Assembly (NCBI RefSeq): GCF_014779555.2
Contig: NZ_CP094357.1
Coordinates: 4,836,001-4,900,000, forward strand
DNA: 64,000 nucleotides
Source: Lysobacter capsici
GTDB taxonomy: Bacteria > Pseudomonadota > Gammaproteobacteria > Xanthomonadales > Xanthomonadaceae
Direction of reading: 5' to 3'
A program made the translations under genes and the position numbers. Shown here piece after piece: positions 37,725 through 46,416 of the stretch. The notes beneath the pieces were generated by a model. It was not told the origin of the DNA, searched no databases, and saw nothing but the letters and a program-made list of their open reading frames with translations. The first letter of the stretch is position 1, and each line of letters starts with the position of its first letter.

Positions 37725-38975
37725 TCACAAATTCCGCCGAGCCGGCAACAGCAAATTCCCGAATATCAGCCCCGCGATCAGCGCCAGCAGGATATTGAGC
37801 ACCGCCAGCACCGCGTCCTGGCCGACGTTGACGTCCTGCTGCTGGATCATCGTCAACAGCCCGCGCAGGCTGACGCTGCCGGGCACCAGCAGAATGATCC
37901 CGGGCACGCGGATGATCGCGCCGGGCCGGTTGCCCCAGCGCGCGTAGGCATTGCCGATCGCGGTCATGACCAGGGCGGCGAGGAATATCCCCGCCGGACT
38001 GCCCCAGGCCAGGCCGACGAAACGCGAAATCAGATAACCGCTCGCGGCCGCGGCCATGACCTTGAGGTAATCGCCGCGGTGGGCGCGGAACAGCACCGCG
38101 AAGGCGTACGACGCCACCGCCAGCCCGCCCCATTCGACCCACGGCGCCTGCGGACGCGACGCGCGCACCACCGGCTCCAGCCCGACCAGATCGGCCAGAT
38201 ACAGCCCGATCACCGTGCCGACCGCCAGTTTCACCACCGTGGTCACCGCGCCGGCGAAGCGCGCCGTGCCCGAGACCAGATGCTGGCTGGTCAGCTCGTT
38301 GACCGCATTGGTCAGCGCCAGACCGGGCAGCAGCACGATCAGCGAGGCGATGATCACCGTGTTCTGGTTCAGCGGGGCGATGAAATTGGCGACCAGCAAC
38401 ACGGTCAGCGCGGCGAACATGCCGGCGATCGCTTCCAGCGCCTCGCGCAGCCGCGGCCGGCGGCCGGAGATGTCGACCAGCAGGCCGATCATCAGGCCGT
38501 TGATCGCGGCCACGCCGATGTCCAGCCACGGCAGCCGCAGCAGGCTGGCGACCGCGCCCGCGGCCAGGCCGTAGGCGATCACCTGCATCGAGCGCCAGCG
38601 CAGGCTGCGTGGGCGGTCGAGGGTCTCCAGCGCGGCGTGACCGGCGGCCAAGTCGAGCCGCCCGGCCATCACCTCCTCGGCGATGCGATCGGTTTCGCTG
38701 AGCCGGTACAGGTCGTTTTCGCCGGGCGGCAGCCGGATCACCCGGGTGGTGTCGCTGTCGCCGAGCGGCCGGTTGGGATCGCTGAAGGTGAGGATCAGGC
38801 CGGTCGGGTTCGACCACGGCTCGCACTCCAGGCGCAATTTCTGCGCCACCGAACTCACCGCGCCCTCCAGCCGCTGCGCGGTGGTGCCGTAGCTGTGCAG
38901 ACGCTCGGCCAACTCGACCACGAACGCGATGCGGGCGGCGTAACTGGCGGCGCTGAGCGGATGCGGGGTCGACAT
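37725..38975 (-). CDS. ThrE-type threonine/serine exporter family protein
   Basis: The 416-aa product combines the ThrE N-terminal domain (about 1-260) and C-terminal ThrE_2 domain, joined in one chain. The N-terminus (AARIAFVVELAERLHSYGTTAQRLEGAVSSVAQKL) is the typical cytoplasmic start. Around ten membrane helices follow, with PGLALTNAVNEL and VPGIILLVPGS as conserved family segments. Export of small amino acids is known for the family; the substrate here is unknown. The ATG at 38975 is preferred over an upstream extension that would translate repeat DNA. Confidence 0.87.
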   Translation of the reverse strand: MSTPHPLSAASYAARIAFVVELAERLHSYGTTAQRLEGAVSSVAQKLRLECEPWSNPTGLILTFSDPNRPLGDSDTTRVIRLPPGENDLYRLSETDRIAEEVMAGRLDLAAGHAALETLDRPRSLRWRSMQVIAYGLAAGAVASLLRLPWLDIGVAAINGLMIGLLVDISGRRPRLREALEAIAGMFAALTVLLVANFIAPLNQNTVIIASLIVLLPGLALTNAVNELTSQHLVSGTARFAGAVTTVVKLAVGTVIGLYLADLVGLEPVVRASRPQAPWVEWGGLAVASYAFAVLFRAHRGDYLKVMAAAASGYLISRFVGLAWGSPAGIFLAALVMTAIGNAYARWGNRPGAIIRVPGIILLVPGSVSLRGLLTMIQQQDVNVGQDAVLAVLNILLALIAGLIFGNLLLPARRNL

Positions 38976-39004
38976 AGTCGGAAAGCATGGCACGCGTTTG
39001 AGTT

Positions 39005-39103
39005 GCCGGGAATCGGGAATCGGGAATGGGGAATCGGAAGTGCCGAGAAACCGACACGGTGAGGGCCTTGCCGATTCCCGATTCCCCATTCCCGATTCCC
39101 GCT
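39005..39103. repeat. (GGGAATC)n inverted repeat pair
   Basis: Plus units at 39007-39037 (four G-tracts) and minus units at 39070-39103 lie in the divergent region between the exporter and the mlaE-like gene. They would form a hairpin with about 30 bp between arms. Confidence 0.85.
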
Positions 39104-39162
39104 CCTAAGTGACACAGCCCTCACCTCGTCATCCCTAGCCTGTATCCTCCCGCCGAGGCTCT

Positions 39163-40284
39163 ATGACCCTATCGACCACGCACGCACCGGAACTCACCGC
39201 CGATGGCTCCACGCCTTCGCGGCTACGCCTTTCCGGATGCTGGACCCTCGAACATGCGGTCGCCATCGGCGAGGCGCTCAAGCAGGCGCCCGAGGGCACC
39301 ACGGAAATCGACGCGAGCGGGGTCGAACGGCTCGATTCGGTCGGCGTGCTGCAGTTGATGCGCTATGCGCGCCGCCACGATCTCGATTTCGACGCCGCGT
39401 TCAATTTCCACGAAAGCCATCGCGCGCTGGTCAGCGCGATCGAGGACGTGGCCGACGAGCGGCCGAAGAAGAAACGCGAATACGGTTTCGAAGCCGCGCT
39501 CGCGCGACTGGGCTACGCGGTCACCGACAACTGGAAGGAAGTGCTGGCCCTGGTCGCCTTCTTCGGCGAAACCCTGGTCAAGATGCTGCGGCTGTTCAAG
39601 AACCCGGGCCGCTTCCGCCCGACCGCGACCGTGCACCACATGGAACAGGTCGGCCTCGACGCGGTGCCGCTGATCGCGCTGCTGTGCTATCTGGTCGGCG
39701 CGGTGGTGGCGTTCCTGGGCTCGACCATCCTCAAGGATTTCGGCGCGACCATCTTCGTGGTCGAACTGGTCAGCATCGCGTTCCTGCGCGAATTCGGCGT
39801 GCTGCTGACCGCGATCGTGCTCGCCGGCCGCACCGCCAGCGCGTTCACCGCGCAGATCGGCGCGATGGTCAGCCGCGAGGAGGTCGATGCGATCCGCACC
39901 CTGGGCATGGACCCGATCGACCTGCTGGTGATCCCACGCGTGCTGGCGCTGCTGGTGATGCTGCCGCTGCTGACTTTCGTGGCGATGATCGCCGGCCTGC
40001 TCGGCGGCTTGACCGTCGGCGCCTACGGCCTGGACATCCCGCCGCAGCAATACCTCGCGCGCATGCACGAGACCATGCAGTTGCGTCACTTCCTGGTCGG
40101 CATGTCCAAGGCGCCGATCTTCGCCCTGCTGATCAGCCTGATCGGCTGCCTGGAAGGGCTGCAGGTCAAGGGCACCGCGCAGTCGGTCGGCGAGCGCACC
40201 ACCTCCAGCGTGGTCCAGTCGATCTCGCTGGTGATCGTGCTCGATGCGTTCTTCGCCATCTGGTTCATGGAGATGGGCTGGTGA
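39163..40284 (+). CDS. MlaE-family lipid ABC permease with fused N-terminal STAS domain
   Basis: Permease of an MCE-type phospholipid transport system. The 373-aa product starts with a STAS domain (about 15-95; TEIDASGVERLDSVGVLQLM), the role played by separate MlaB in E. coli. The MlaE permease follows: HMEQVGLDAVPLIALLCYLVGAVVAF, AGRTASAFTAQIGAM, EVDAIRTLGMDPIDLLVIPRV and a closing LIGCLEGLQVKGTAQSVG. STAS-MlaE fusions are known. It heads a five-gene operon. Confidence 0.9.
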   Translation: MTLSTTHAPELTADGSTPSRLRLSGCWTLEHAVAIGEALKQAPEGTTEIDASGVERLDSVGVLQLMRYARRHDLDFDAAFNFHESHRALVSAIEDVADERPKKKREYGFEAALARLGYAVTDNWKEVLALVAFFGETLVKMLRLFKNPGRFRPTATVHHMEQVGLDAVPLIALLCYLVGAVVAFLGSTILKDFGATIFVVELVSIAFLREFGVLLTAIVLAGRTASAFTAQIGAMVSREEVDAIRTLGMDPIDLLVIPRVLALLVMLPLLTFVAMIAGLLGGLTVGAYGLDIPPQQYLARMHETMQLRHFLVGMSKAPIFALLISLIGCLEGLQVKGTAQSVGERTTSSVVQSISLVIVLDAFFAIWFMEMGW

Positions 40285-40291
40285 TCGCTAC

Positions 40292-40404
40292 GGGAATCGG
40301 GAATCGGGAATCGGGAATCGCTGAAAAGCGGTCTGCGCTGGTGGCCGCCAAGTTCGCGGGGAAACCGCTTTGACGACTCCCGATTCCCGACTCCCGATTC
40401 CCGA
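40292..40404. repeat. (GGGAATC)n inverted repeat pair around the mlaF start
   Basis: Four perfect GGGAATC units at 40292-40319 form a textbook quadruplex motif. The opposed units (GATTCCC, GACTCCC types) at about 40377-40404 lie inside the mlaF reading frame just after its start codon. Confidence 0.88.
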
Positions 40405-41239
40405 TGAGGGCGACGCCAACGGCGACGACCTCATCATCCGCATCCGCGGCCTGGTCAATCACTTCGGCGAGCAAGTCGTTCACGACGGACTCGACCTGGA
40501 CGTCAAGCGCGGCGAGATCATCGGCGTGGTCGGCGGCTCGGGCACCGGCAAGTCGGTGATGATGCGGTCGATCCTGGGCCTGCGTAAGCCCAACGCCGGC
40601 GAGATCGAAGTGCTCGGCATCGACGCGCGCAATCCCGATCCGCGCATGCGCCGCGAGATCGAACGCAACACCGGCGTGCTGTTCCAGGACGGCGCCTTGT
40701 TCTCGTCGCTGACCGTGGGCGAGAACGTGCAGGTGCCGCTCAAGGAGTACCACGGCGACCTGCCCGATTCGCTGCGCTACGAACTGGCGCTGCTCAAGGT
40801 CAAGCTGTCGGGCCTGCCGGCCGATGCGATCAACAAGCTGCCTTCGCAGTTGTCCGGCGGCATGCGCAAGCGCGCCGGCCTGGCGCGCGCGCTGGCGCTG
40901 GACCCGCCGCTGCTGTTTCTCGACGAACCCACCGCCGGCCTGGATCCGATCGGCGCGGCCGCGTTCGACCGCTTGATCCGCACCCTGCAACAGGCGCTGG
41001 GCCTGACCGTGTTCCTGATCACCCACGACCTGGACACGCTGTATGCGATCTGCGATCGCATCGCGGTGCTCGCCGACAAGAAGGTGATCGCCTGCGCGCC
41101 GATCGAGGAGGTCGAGAAAATCGATCATCCGTGGGTGCAGGAATACTTCCACGGCCCGCGCGCGCGCGCCGCGCAGGTCGCGCGCGACAAGAACGTGGCG
41201 GGCCACGCGGCCGCACCGCCCGATGCGCAGGCGCGATGA
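40370..41239 (+). CDS. MlaF-type ABC ATPase
   Basis: ATP-binding subunit of the MCE lipid transporter. The 289-aa product has Walker A GGSGTGKSVMM, Q-loop (VLFQDGALFSSLTV), signature LSGGMRKRAGLARALAL and Walker B LLFLDEPTAGLDP. The only plausible start in frame is TTG 40370, so the first 12 residues (MTTPDSRLPIPD) are translated from the GGGAATC-type repeat. No better ATG occurs before Walker A. The 3' end overlaps the CPBP gene by 4 nt. Confidence 0.9.
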   Translation: MTTPDSRLPIPDEGDANGDDLIIRIRGLVNHFGEQVVHDGLDLDVKRGEIIGVVGGSGTGKSVMMRSILGLRKPNAGEIEVLGIDARNPDPRMRREIERNTGVLFQDGALFSSLTVGENVQVPLKEYHGDLPDSLRYELALLKVKLSGLPADAINKLPSQLSGGMRKRAGLARALALDPPLLFLDEPTAGLDPIGAAAFDRLIRTLQQALGLTVFLITHDLDTLYAICDRIAVLADKKVIACAPIEEVEKIDHPWVQEYFHGPRARAAQVARDKNVAGHAAAPPDAQAR

Positions 41240-42126
41240 ACGCCGTGTTCGCCCATCCCGATACGCTGTGGAGCGTGTCGATCTGGGCGGTGCTGTGTCT
41301 GGCCGCGGCACTGTTGTGGTGGCCCAAAGCGCGTTCGGCGGTGTACGTGCTGCTCGGCGCGGTCGCCGTCGCGGGACTGATCCGCGGCCTGTTCGATCCG
41401 CCCGCGCTGCTGTCGTTCGCCCTGCTCGGCCTGGCCGCGTGGATGGTGTTGCCGGCGCGGGCCAAGGGCGCGCGCATCGCCGGGCATGGCCTGTTCGTGG
41501 TGGTCGCGTTCGCGCTCGGGCTGCATCTGATGCCCGGGTTCAACAATCCGCAACTGATCAGCGATCTGCGGCTGACGACCGACGCGGCGCCGATGTCGCT
41601 GTACCTGAATTTCGACAAGCCGCTGGCCGGGTTCTGGCTGCTGCTGTGCTGGCCGCTGCTGCGCCGCTTTGGCGAGGGCGACGGCACGCGTCCGGTCGCG
41701 GCCTCGCTGGCCGCCGGCCTGATCGGCGCGCTGCTCGCCGCGGCGCTGTGCCTGAGTCTGGCCCTGGCGCTGAACGCGGTCGCCTGGGCACCAAAATGGC
41801 CGGCGTTCGGCGCGCTGTGGGCACTCAACAATCTGCTGCTGGTGGCATTGACCGAAGAGGCGATGTTCCGCGGCTATCTGCAACAAGCCCTGCAGCGGCG
41901 CTGGAGCGAGGTCCGGCACGGCCCGATCTACGCGACCTTCGTGGCCGCGCTCGCGTTCGGCCTGGTGCATGCCGGCGGCGGCTGGCGCTGGGTGCTGATG
42001 GCCACCTTGGCCGGATTGTTCTACGGCTGGGCCTACCGCAAGGGCGGCCTGCTCGGCGCGGTGCTCGCCCACTTCGGCCTCAACCTGATTCATTTCACCG
42101 CGTTTACCTACCCCATGCTGGCATGA
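41236..42126 (+). CDS. CPBP family intramembrane metalloprotease inside the MCE operon
   Basis: The 296-aa product has about eight membrane helices and the CPBP/CAAX-protease motifs: TEEAMFRGYLQQAL (EExxxR), AALAFGLVHAGGG and a final AHFGLNLIHF. Known members are intramembrane proteases or cut prenylated peptides. The start at ATG 41236 overlaps mlaF as ATGA, and the MCE gene follows 34 nt later, so it belongs to the operon. A link between this protease and lipid transport is inference only. Confidence 0.85.
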   Translation: MNAVFAHPDTLWSVSIWAVLCLAAALLWWPKARSAVYVLLGAVAVAGLIRGLFDPPALLSFALLGLAAWMVLPARAKGARIAGHGLFVVVAFALGLHLMPGFNNPQLISDLRLTTDAAPMSLYLNFDKPLAGFWLLLCWPLLRRFGEGDGTRPVAASLAAGLIGALLAAALCLSLALALNAVAWAPKWPAFGALWALNNLLLVALTEEAMFRGYLQQALQRRWSEVRHGPIYATFVAALAFGLVHAGGGWRWVLMATLAGLFYGWAYRKGGLLGAVLAHFGLNLIHFTAFTYPMLA

Positions 42127-42160
42127 TGCCGGCTGCCGCTTCATCGCTCGAAGGTGCCTG

Positions 42161-43090
42161 ATGGAAACCAAGGCCAATTACGTCCTCATCGGTGCGTTCA
42201 CGATCATCGTGACGCTGTTCCTGCTGCTGTTCGCGCTGTGGGCGGCCAAGTATTCCTCGGAGAAGAGCTGGCGCGAATACGCGGTGATCTTCAACGAGCC
42301 GGTCACCGGCCTGTCGGAAGGCAGCACCGTGCAGTACAACGGCATCTCGGTCGGCACCGTGCAGCAGCTGAGCCTGGCGCCAGACGACCCGCGCCGCGTC
42401 ATCGCCAAGCTGCGCCTGCAGGCCGATGCGCCGATCAAGACCGACACCCGCGCCAAGCTGTCGCTGACCGGCATCACCGGCAGCCCGATCATCCAGCTCA
42501 CCGGCGGCAGCCCCAACAGCCCGGCGCTGGCCGATGCCGAGCGCAGCAGCGACATCCCGATCATCCAGACCGAGGCCTCGGCGCTGCAGAACATCGCCGA
42601 CACCGCCAACCGCCTGGTCGCGCGCCTGGACCAAGTGCTCAGCGACGACAACGTCAAGCACGTGTCCAACACCCTGGCCAATATCGAATCGCTGACCAGT
42701 TCGATCGCCGATCAGCGCGGCGACCTGCGCGAGCTGATAGCCAACGCCAAGAAATCCAGCGAGCAACTCAGCCAGACCCTGGCCACCACCAACAAGGCGG
42801 TGGAGACGGTCGATCGCGAACTCGCCGGCAAGCTGCCGGGCATCATCAACAAGCTCGACAGCACCCTGACCAAGCTCGACTCGGCCGCCACCGGCGCCAA
42901 CGGCATTCTCAACGACAACCGCGCCGCGATCGGCAGCTTCGCCAACGACGGTCTGGCCCAGCTCGGCCCGACCTTGAGCGAGCTGCGTTCGCTGGTGCGC
43001 GATCTGCGCCGGATCAGCGATCGCCTGGACAACAACCCGACGCGGTATCTGCTGGGACGCGATGCGACCAAGGAGTTCGAGCCGAAATGA
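42161..43090 (+). CDS. MCE-domain substrate-binding protein (MlaD-like)
   Basis: Periplasmic lipid-binding ring subunit anchored in the inner membrane. The 309-aa product has an N-terminal membrane helix (YVLIGAFTIIVTLFLLLFALW), an MCE domain (about 38-120; VTGLSEGSTVQYNGISVGTV and LTGITGSPIIQLTGG) and a long helical tail (about 150-290) rich in Asn/Leu/Ser heptads (LIANAKKSSEQLSQTLATTN). The tail is longer than in MlaD and nearer PqiB/YebT tails. GAAGG lies upstream of the ATG. Confidence 0.92.
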   Translation: METKANYVLIGAFTIIVTLFLLLFALWAAKYSSEKSWREYAVIFNEPVTGLSEGSTVQYNGISVGTVQQLSLAPDDPRRVIAKLRLQADAPIKTDTRAKLSLTGITGSPIIQLTGGSPNSPALADAERSSDIPIIQTEASALQNIADTANRLVARLDQVLSDDNVKHVSNTLANIESLTSSIADQRGDLRELIANAKKSSEQLSQTLATTNKAVETVDRELAGKLPGIINKLDSTLTKLDSAATGANGILNDNRAAIGSFANDGLAQLGPTLSELRSLVRDLRRISDRLDNNPTRYLLGRDATKEFEPK

Positions 43091-43869
43091 AGCGGGTTAT
43101 CGACTTATCGGCGCGCGCCGCTCACGGCAACGCCCACGACACGATTATCGGCATGACGGACATGAACCAGAATCTGGATTGCGCGCGTTCGGCTCGGGGC
43201 GATTTCGCTTCCAGGCATTCCGCTCGCCTACGTCGCTTCGAGTGGTTGTCCGCCGCTCTGCTGGCCGCGCTCGCATTGAGCGGCTGCTCGTCGATCCTCG
43301 GCGAAAAACCCAAGGCGCCGACCGTGCAGTACGCGCCCGATCCGCGCGTGCCGGCCGATCCGAGCTGGCCGAGCGCGAACTGGCAGTTGTCGCTGAGCGC
43401 GCCCAACGCCGCGCGCATGATCGACAGCCTGCGCATCGCGGTGCGTCCGAGCGGCGACGAGATCCAGGTGTACAAGGGCGCGGCCTGGGCCAAGCTGCCG
43501 AGCAGCATGATCGAGGATTCGCTGCTGCGCACGCTGGAGGACTCCGGCAAGATCGCCGCGGTCGCGCGCCAGGGCAGCGGCATCGGCGCGGACTACAAGC
43601 TCGTGCTCGACCTGCGCCGGTTCGAATCCGACTACGGCCAGGGCGCGGCATTGCCGTCGGCGACGATCGAGATCAACGCCAAGCTGATGCATAACGCGGA
43701 TCAGAAAGTGGTCGCCTCGCGCACCTTCCTGCAGGCGCAACCGGCCGCGACCACCGCGGTGCCGGACGTGGTCAACGCGTTCGCACGCGCGCTGGAAACG
43801 GTCACCGGCGAGATCGCCGGATGGACGTTGACCTCGGGCGACGTGCACGAGAAGACGCACAAGCGCTGA
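43087..43869 (+). CDS. ABC-type transport auxiliary lipoprotein (PqiC-like)
   Basis: The 260-aa reading starts at ATG 43087, overlapping the MCE stop as ATGA. A long N-terminal region precedes the membrane signal WLSAALLAALALSGC with lipobox LSGC, so a later start (for example at MNQNLDC) is possible. The mature part (VQYAPDPRVPADPSWPSANWQLSL, then RRFESDYGQGAALPSATIEI) fits the PF03886 type of lipoprotein found with MCE systems. Probably outer-membrane anchored. Confidence 0.85.
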   Translation: MKRVIDLSARAAHGNAHDTIIGMTDMNQNLDCARSARGDFASRHSARLRRFEWLSAALLAALALSGCSSILGEKPKAPTVQYAPDPRVPADPSWPSANWQLSLSAPNAARMIDSLRIAVRPSGDEIQVYKGAAWAKLPSSMIEDSLLRTLEDSGKIAAVARQGSGIGADYKLVLDLRRFESDYGQGAALPSATIEINAKLMHNADQKVVASRTFLQAQPAATTAVPDVVNAFARALETVTGEIAGWTLTSGDVHEKTHKR

Positions 43870-44066
43870 GTGCGTACGCACGCGCGCATGGACAATCCCT
43901 GTGCGCCCTGCCCCATCGACACCACGACCACCGCGTCGCGCGCTTCATGGCCTGGATGACAGGTTAGCGACAGCGTTGTATTAGCTTGACCGACAACACA
44001 AGCGGCCCCGCGCCGCGCTCCTAGACTGCGCGCCCAACTACTTAGCGCGCCTCTGGGAGGCTGTCC

Positions 44067-45254
44067 ATGACCGTCCCGTTCTCGCAACGCCGCCGCGCAT
44101 CGGCGCGACGCACCCTGCTCGCCCTCGCACTGGGCGCCGAACTGATCGCCTGCATCGGCCTGGCCCAGGCCACGCCTCCGGGCACGATCGACTACGAAAC
44201 CGTCGACACCACGCCGCTGCGCGCGATCGGCCGCGACATCGTCGCGCCCGATGCAAACACCACACTGCTGTTCGGCGCGCGCCTGTCGAGCCCGACGCCG
44301 ACGACCTACGAGCAGATCGTCTTCGCGGTGCGCGATGCCAACGACGCCAATTTCGACCTGGGCCACCAAAGCGCTTACCGCGTGGATGCGAGCGTGCGCG
44401 AACTCACCGCCAGCGCCACGTTTCCTCCCGGGCAGTACCGTTACTGGCTGTCGTATTACCTCGACGGCCGCTGGACCAACCTCGCGCCGGAGCGCAGTTT
44501 CAGCGTCAGCGCCGCGCCGAACGGCGACCCGGCGTCAACGCGGCCGCTCGGCGCGGGCAGCAACTGGGTCTACACCTTCGGCGACGAGTTCGACGGCGCC
44601 GCGGTGGATTGGAACAAGTGGGCCGACACCTCGTCGGCCGAATCCGACAACGGCCGCGGCAACCCCGGCAATCAGCAGTTGGAGTGGAACCAGGGCAAGA
44701 ACTGCGCGGTCGCCGCGGGCGTGCTGACCCTGACCGCCAAGCGCGAACGCGTGCGTTCGCCGTCGGGCCGCACTTACGACTGGACCTCGTGCCTGCTGTC
44801 CTCGCACAAGCGTTACAACTTCCGTTACGGCTTCATCGAAGCGCGCATGAAATTGCCGGCGCTGGCCGGTTTCTGGCCCGCGTTCTGGACCTTCCAGGCG
44901 CCCGGCGCGCAGCAGTGGAACGAAACCGATGTGTTCGAGTACTACTCCGACAACAAGAGCCGGCTGTACTTGAACCAGTACGTGATCAAGAACGGCGCCG
45001 AGCAACTGGACAGCTATATCCTCAGCATCGGCTTCGATCCCAGCGCCGGCTATCACGTGTACGGCGCCGACATCGCGCCCGACGCGACGCGTTTCTACGT
45101 CGACGGCAAACTGGTGCGCACCACCGCCAACGTCAGCCAGATCGACAGCTCGATTTTGGTCGATCATTTCGTCTACGCGGGCAAACCGCCGGCCGCGAGC
45201 ACGCAGTCGGCGATCACGCAGGTGGATTACATTCGGGCTTGGAAGCGGCCTTGA
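44067..45254 (+). CDS. Secreted GH16 family glycoside hydrolase (laminarinase-like)
   Basis: The 395-aa product has a twin-Arg-looking basic start (RRRASARRTLL) and a signal ending GLAQA. An Ig-like or CBM-like domain of about 110 residues (about 40-150) comes before the GH16 domain. Catalytic residues E286, D288 and E291 lie in WNETDVFEYY, the E-x-D-x-x-E motif. Trp-rich substrate strands (GFWPAFWTFQAPG) support a beta-1,3-glucanase or related role, suited to attacking fungal or algal walls. Substrate is inferred. Confidence 0.87.
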   Translation: MTVPFSQRRRASARRTLLALALGAELIACIGLAQATPPGTIDYETVDTTPLRAIGRDIVAPDANTTLLFGARLSSPTPTTYEQIVFAVRDANDANFDLGHQSAYRVDASVRELTASATFPPGQYRYWLSYYLDGRWTNLAPERSFSVSAAPNGDPASTRPLGAGSNWVYTFGDEFDGAAVDWNKWADTSSAESDNGRGNPGNQQLEWNQGKNCAVAAGVLTLTAKRERVRSPSGRTYDWTSCLLSSHKRYNFRYGFIEARMKLPALAGFWPAFWTFQAPGAQQWNETDVFEYYSDNKSRLYLNQYVIKNGAEQLDSYILSIGFDPSAGYHVYGADIAPDATRFYVDGKLVRTTANVSQIDSSILVDHFVYAGKPPAASTQSAITQVDYIRAWKRP

Positions 45255-45342
45255 GTCAGGTTCGCTGGCGATAACGCGAGACTTTTTGCAGGAAGGTTTG
45301 CTTTCACCACGATGGGTTTGGCGCGATCCGAACGAAAAGCAT

Positions 45343-45412
45343 CGGGGTTGAAACCCCTTCCACAAAAGACTTCGAGGCAACCAGGTCTTTTGTGGGAAAG
45401 GTTTCAACCCCG
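45343..45412. repeat. 28-bp inverted repeat (GGGGTTGAAACC...CACAAAAGAC type)
   Basis: Arms 45343-45370 and 45385-45412 match at 26 of 28 positions with a 14-nt loop. Looks like another dispersed hairpin repeat and may act as a terminator for the GH16 gene. Confidence 0.8.
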
Positions 45413-45433
45413 AGTGCTCGGGCTGTATCAGCT

Positions 45434-45545
45434 CGTCATTCCCGCGAAGGCGGGCTCTGCCTTACTTCGGCGGAGCCGAACATCCACAGACTTCAGAGTC
45501 ATGACGCGGTGAAGCCCTGGATTCCCGCCTTCGCGGAAATGACGG
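45434..45545. repeat. Inverted PAFAG-type repeat (GTCATTCCCGCGAAGGCGGG)
   Basis: Arm 45434-45454 reads CGTCATTCCCGCGAAGGCGGG and arm 45521-45545 is its reverse complement with small changes. About 65 bp separate them. The translated core WIPAFAEMTD resembles the segment inserted in purL. Confidence 0.8.
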
Positions 45546-45587
45546 ACTGGAAGATTCGGCGCGTCGTCTTAGAGATGTAGCCGCCCC

Positions 45588-46178
45588 TCACCTCCGCCCA
45601 ATCACCCGAAACGTCAGATTGATCCGCTCCCCCACCGGCTTGGCCGTGCGCGGCAAGGCGTGCCGGTAATTGGCCTGGGTCGGCCCCGACATCAGCAGCA
45701 CGCTGCCATGGCTGAGCGCCAGCTCGCCCTTGAGGCCCTCGCGGCGGCGATGCTTGAAGGTGAAGCGCCGGGTCGCACCCAGGCTCAACGAGGCGATCAA
45801 CGGCGCGCGGCCGAGCTCGGGTTCGTCGTCGCTGTGCCAGCCCATCGCATCGCGGCCGTCGCGGTAGCGATTGGCCAGCACGCTGTTGAACGGCGCTCCC
45901 AGTTCCTCGGCCAAGCGCTGCCTCACCGGTTGCAGCGCCCGCGGCCACGGATGCGGCTGGAAGTCGGCGCCCGAATAGCGGTAATGCGCGTCGGCGTCGC
46001 CGATCCAGCTGCTCAGCCGCGGCGAATCGTGTTCGCGACCGAACAGGCGGATGCGATGCACCTCCCACGGCACCTGCTGCAACAAGGCCGCGTACAGCGC
46101 GTCGGCGGCCTCGCCGTCCAGCCAGTGCGGGTCGTAGGCCAGTTCGGCGTCTTCCAGCGGCAGTCGGGTCCAGGGCAT
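45588..46178 (-). CDS. alkB: AlkB-type alpha-ketoglutarate-dependent dioxygenase
   Basis: Fe(II)/2-oxoglutarate enzyme that removes methyl groups from alkylated bases. The 196-aa product shows iron ligands His115 and Asp117 in GWHSDDEPE, His173 in YRHALPR and the closing 2-oxoglutarate Arg pair in GERINLTFRVIGRR. RYSG and PFNSVLANRYRDG are family segments. It looks like the AlkB-homologue group of 190-200 residues rather than the E. coli Ada-operon enzyme. Divergent from the ETF-QO gene. Confidence 0.9.
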   Translation of the reverse strand: MPWTRLPLEDAELAYDPHWLDGEAADALYAALLQQVPWEVHRIRLFGREHDSPRLSSWIGDADAHYRYSGADFQPHPWPRALQPVRQRLAEELGAPFNSVLANRYRDGRDAMGWHSDDEPELGRAPLIASLSLGATRRFTFKHRRREGLKGELALSHGSVLLMSGPTQANYRHALPRTAKPVGERINLTFRVIGRR

Positions 46179-46416
46179 GGGCGGACGCTAGCACGCGTCC
46201 GGCGCGCGCCGCGATCCGATTCCTGCGCCAGCCGCGGAGCCCGTCGACCGTGCCGGGCCCGACCGAAATCCGGCCGCCAACGGCCCAGGTCCGGCACAAA
46301 ACACCGGCCGCGGTCCGTTTAAAACAGCCCAGTCGTTCACCGTGCCGGCGTTTGAAATGGCGCCGCTCGCGCAAACCCGCGACAATGACGCAATTGCACG
46401 CACGAGTACCGCCAGC

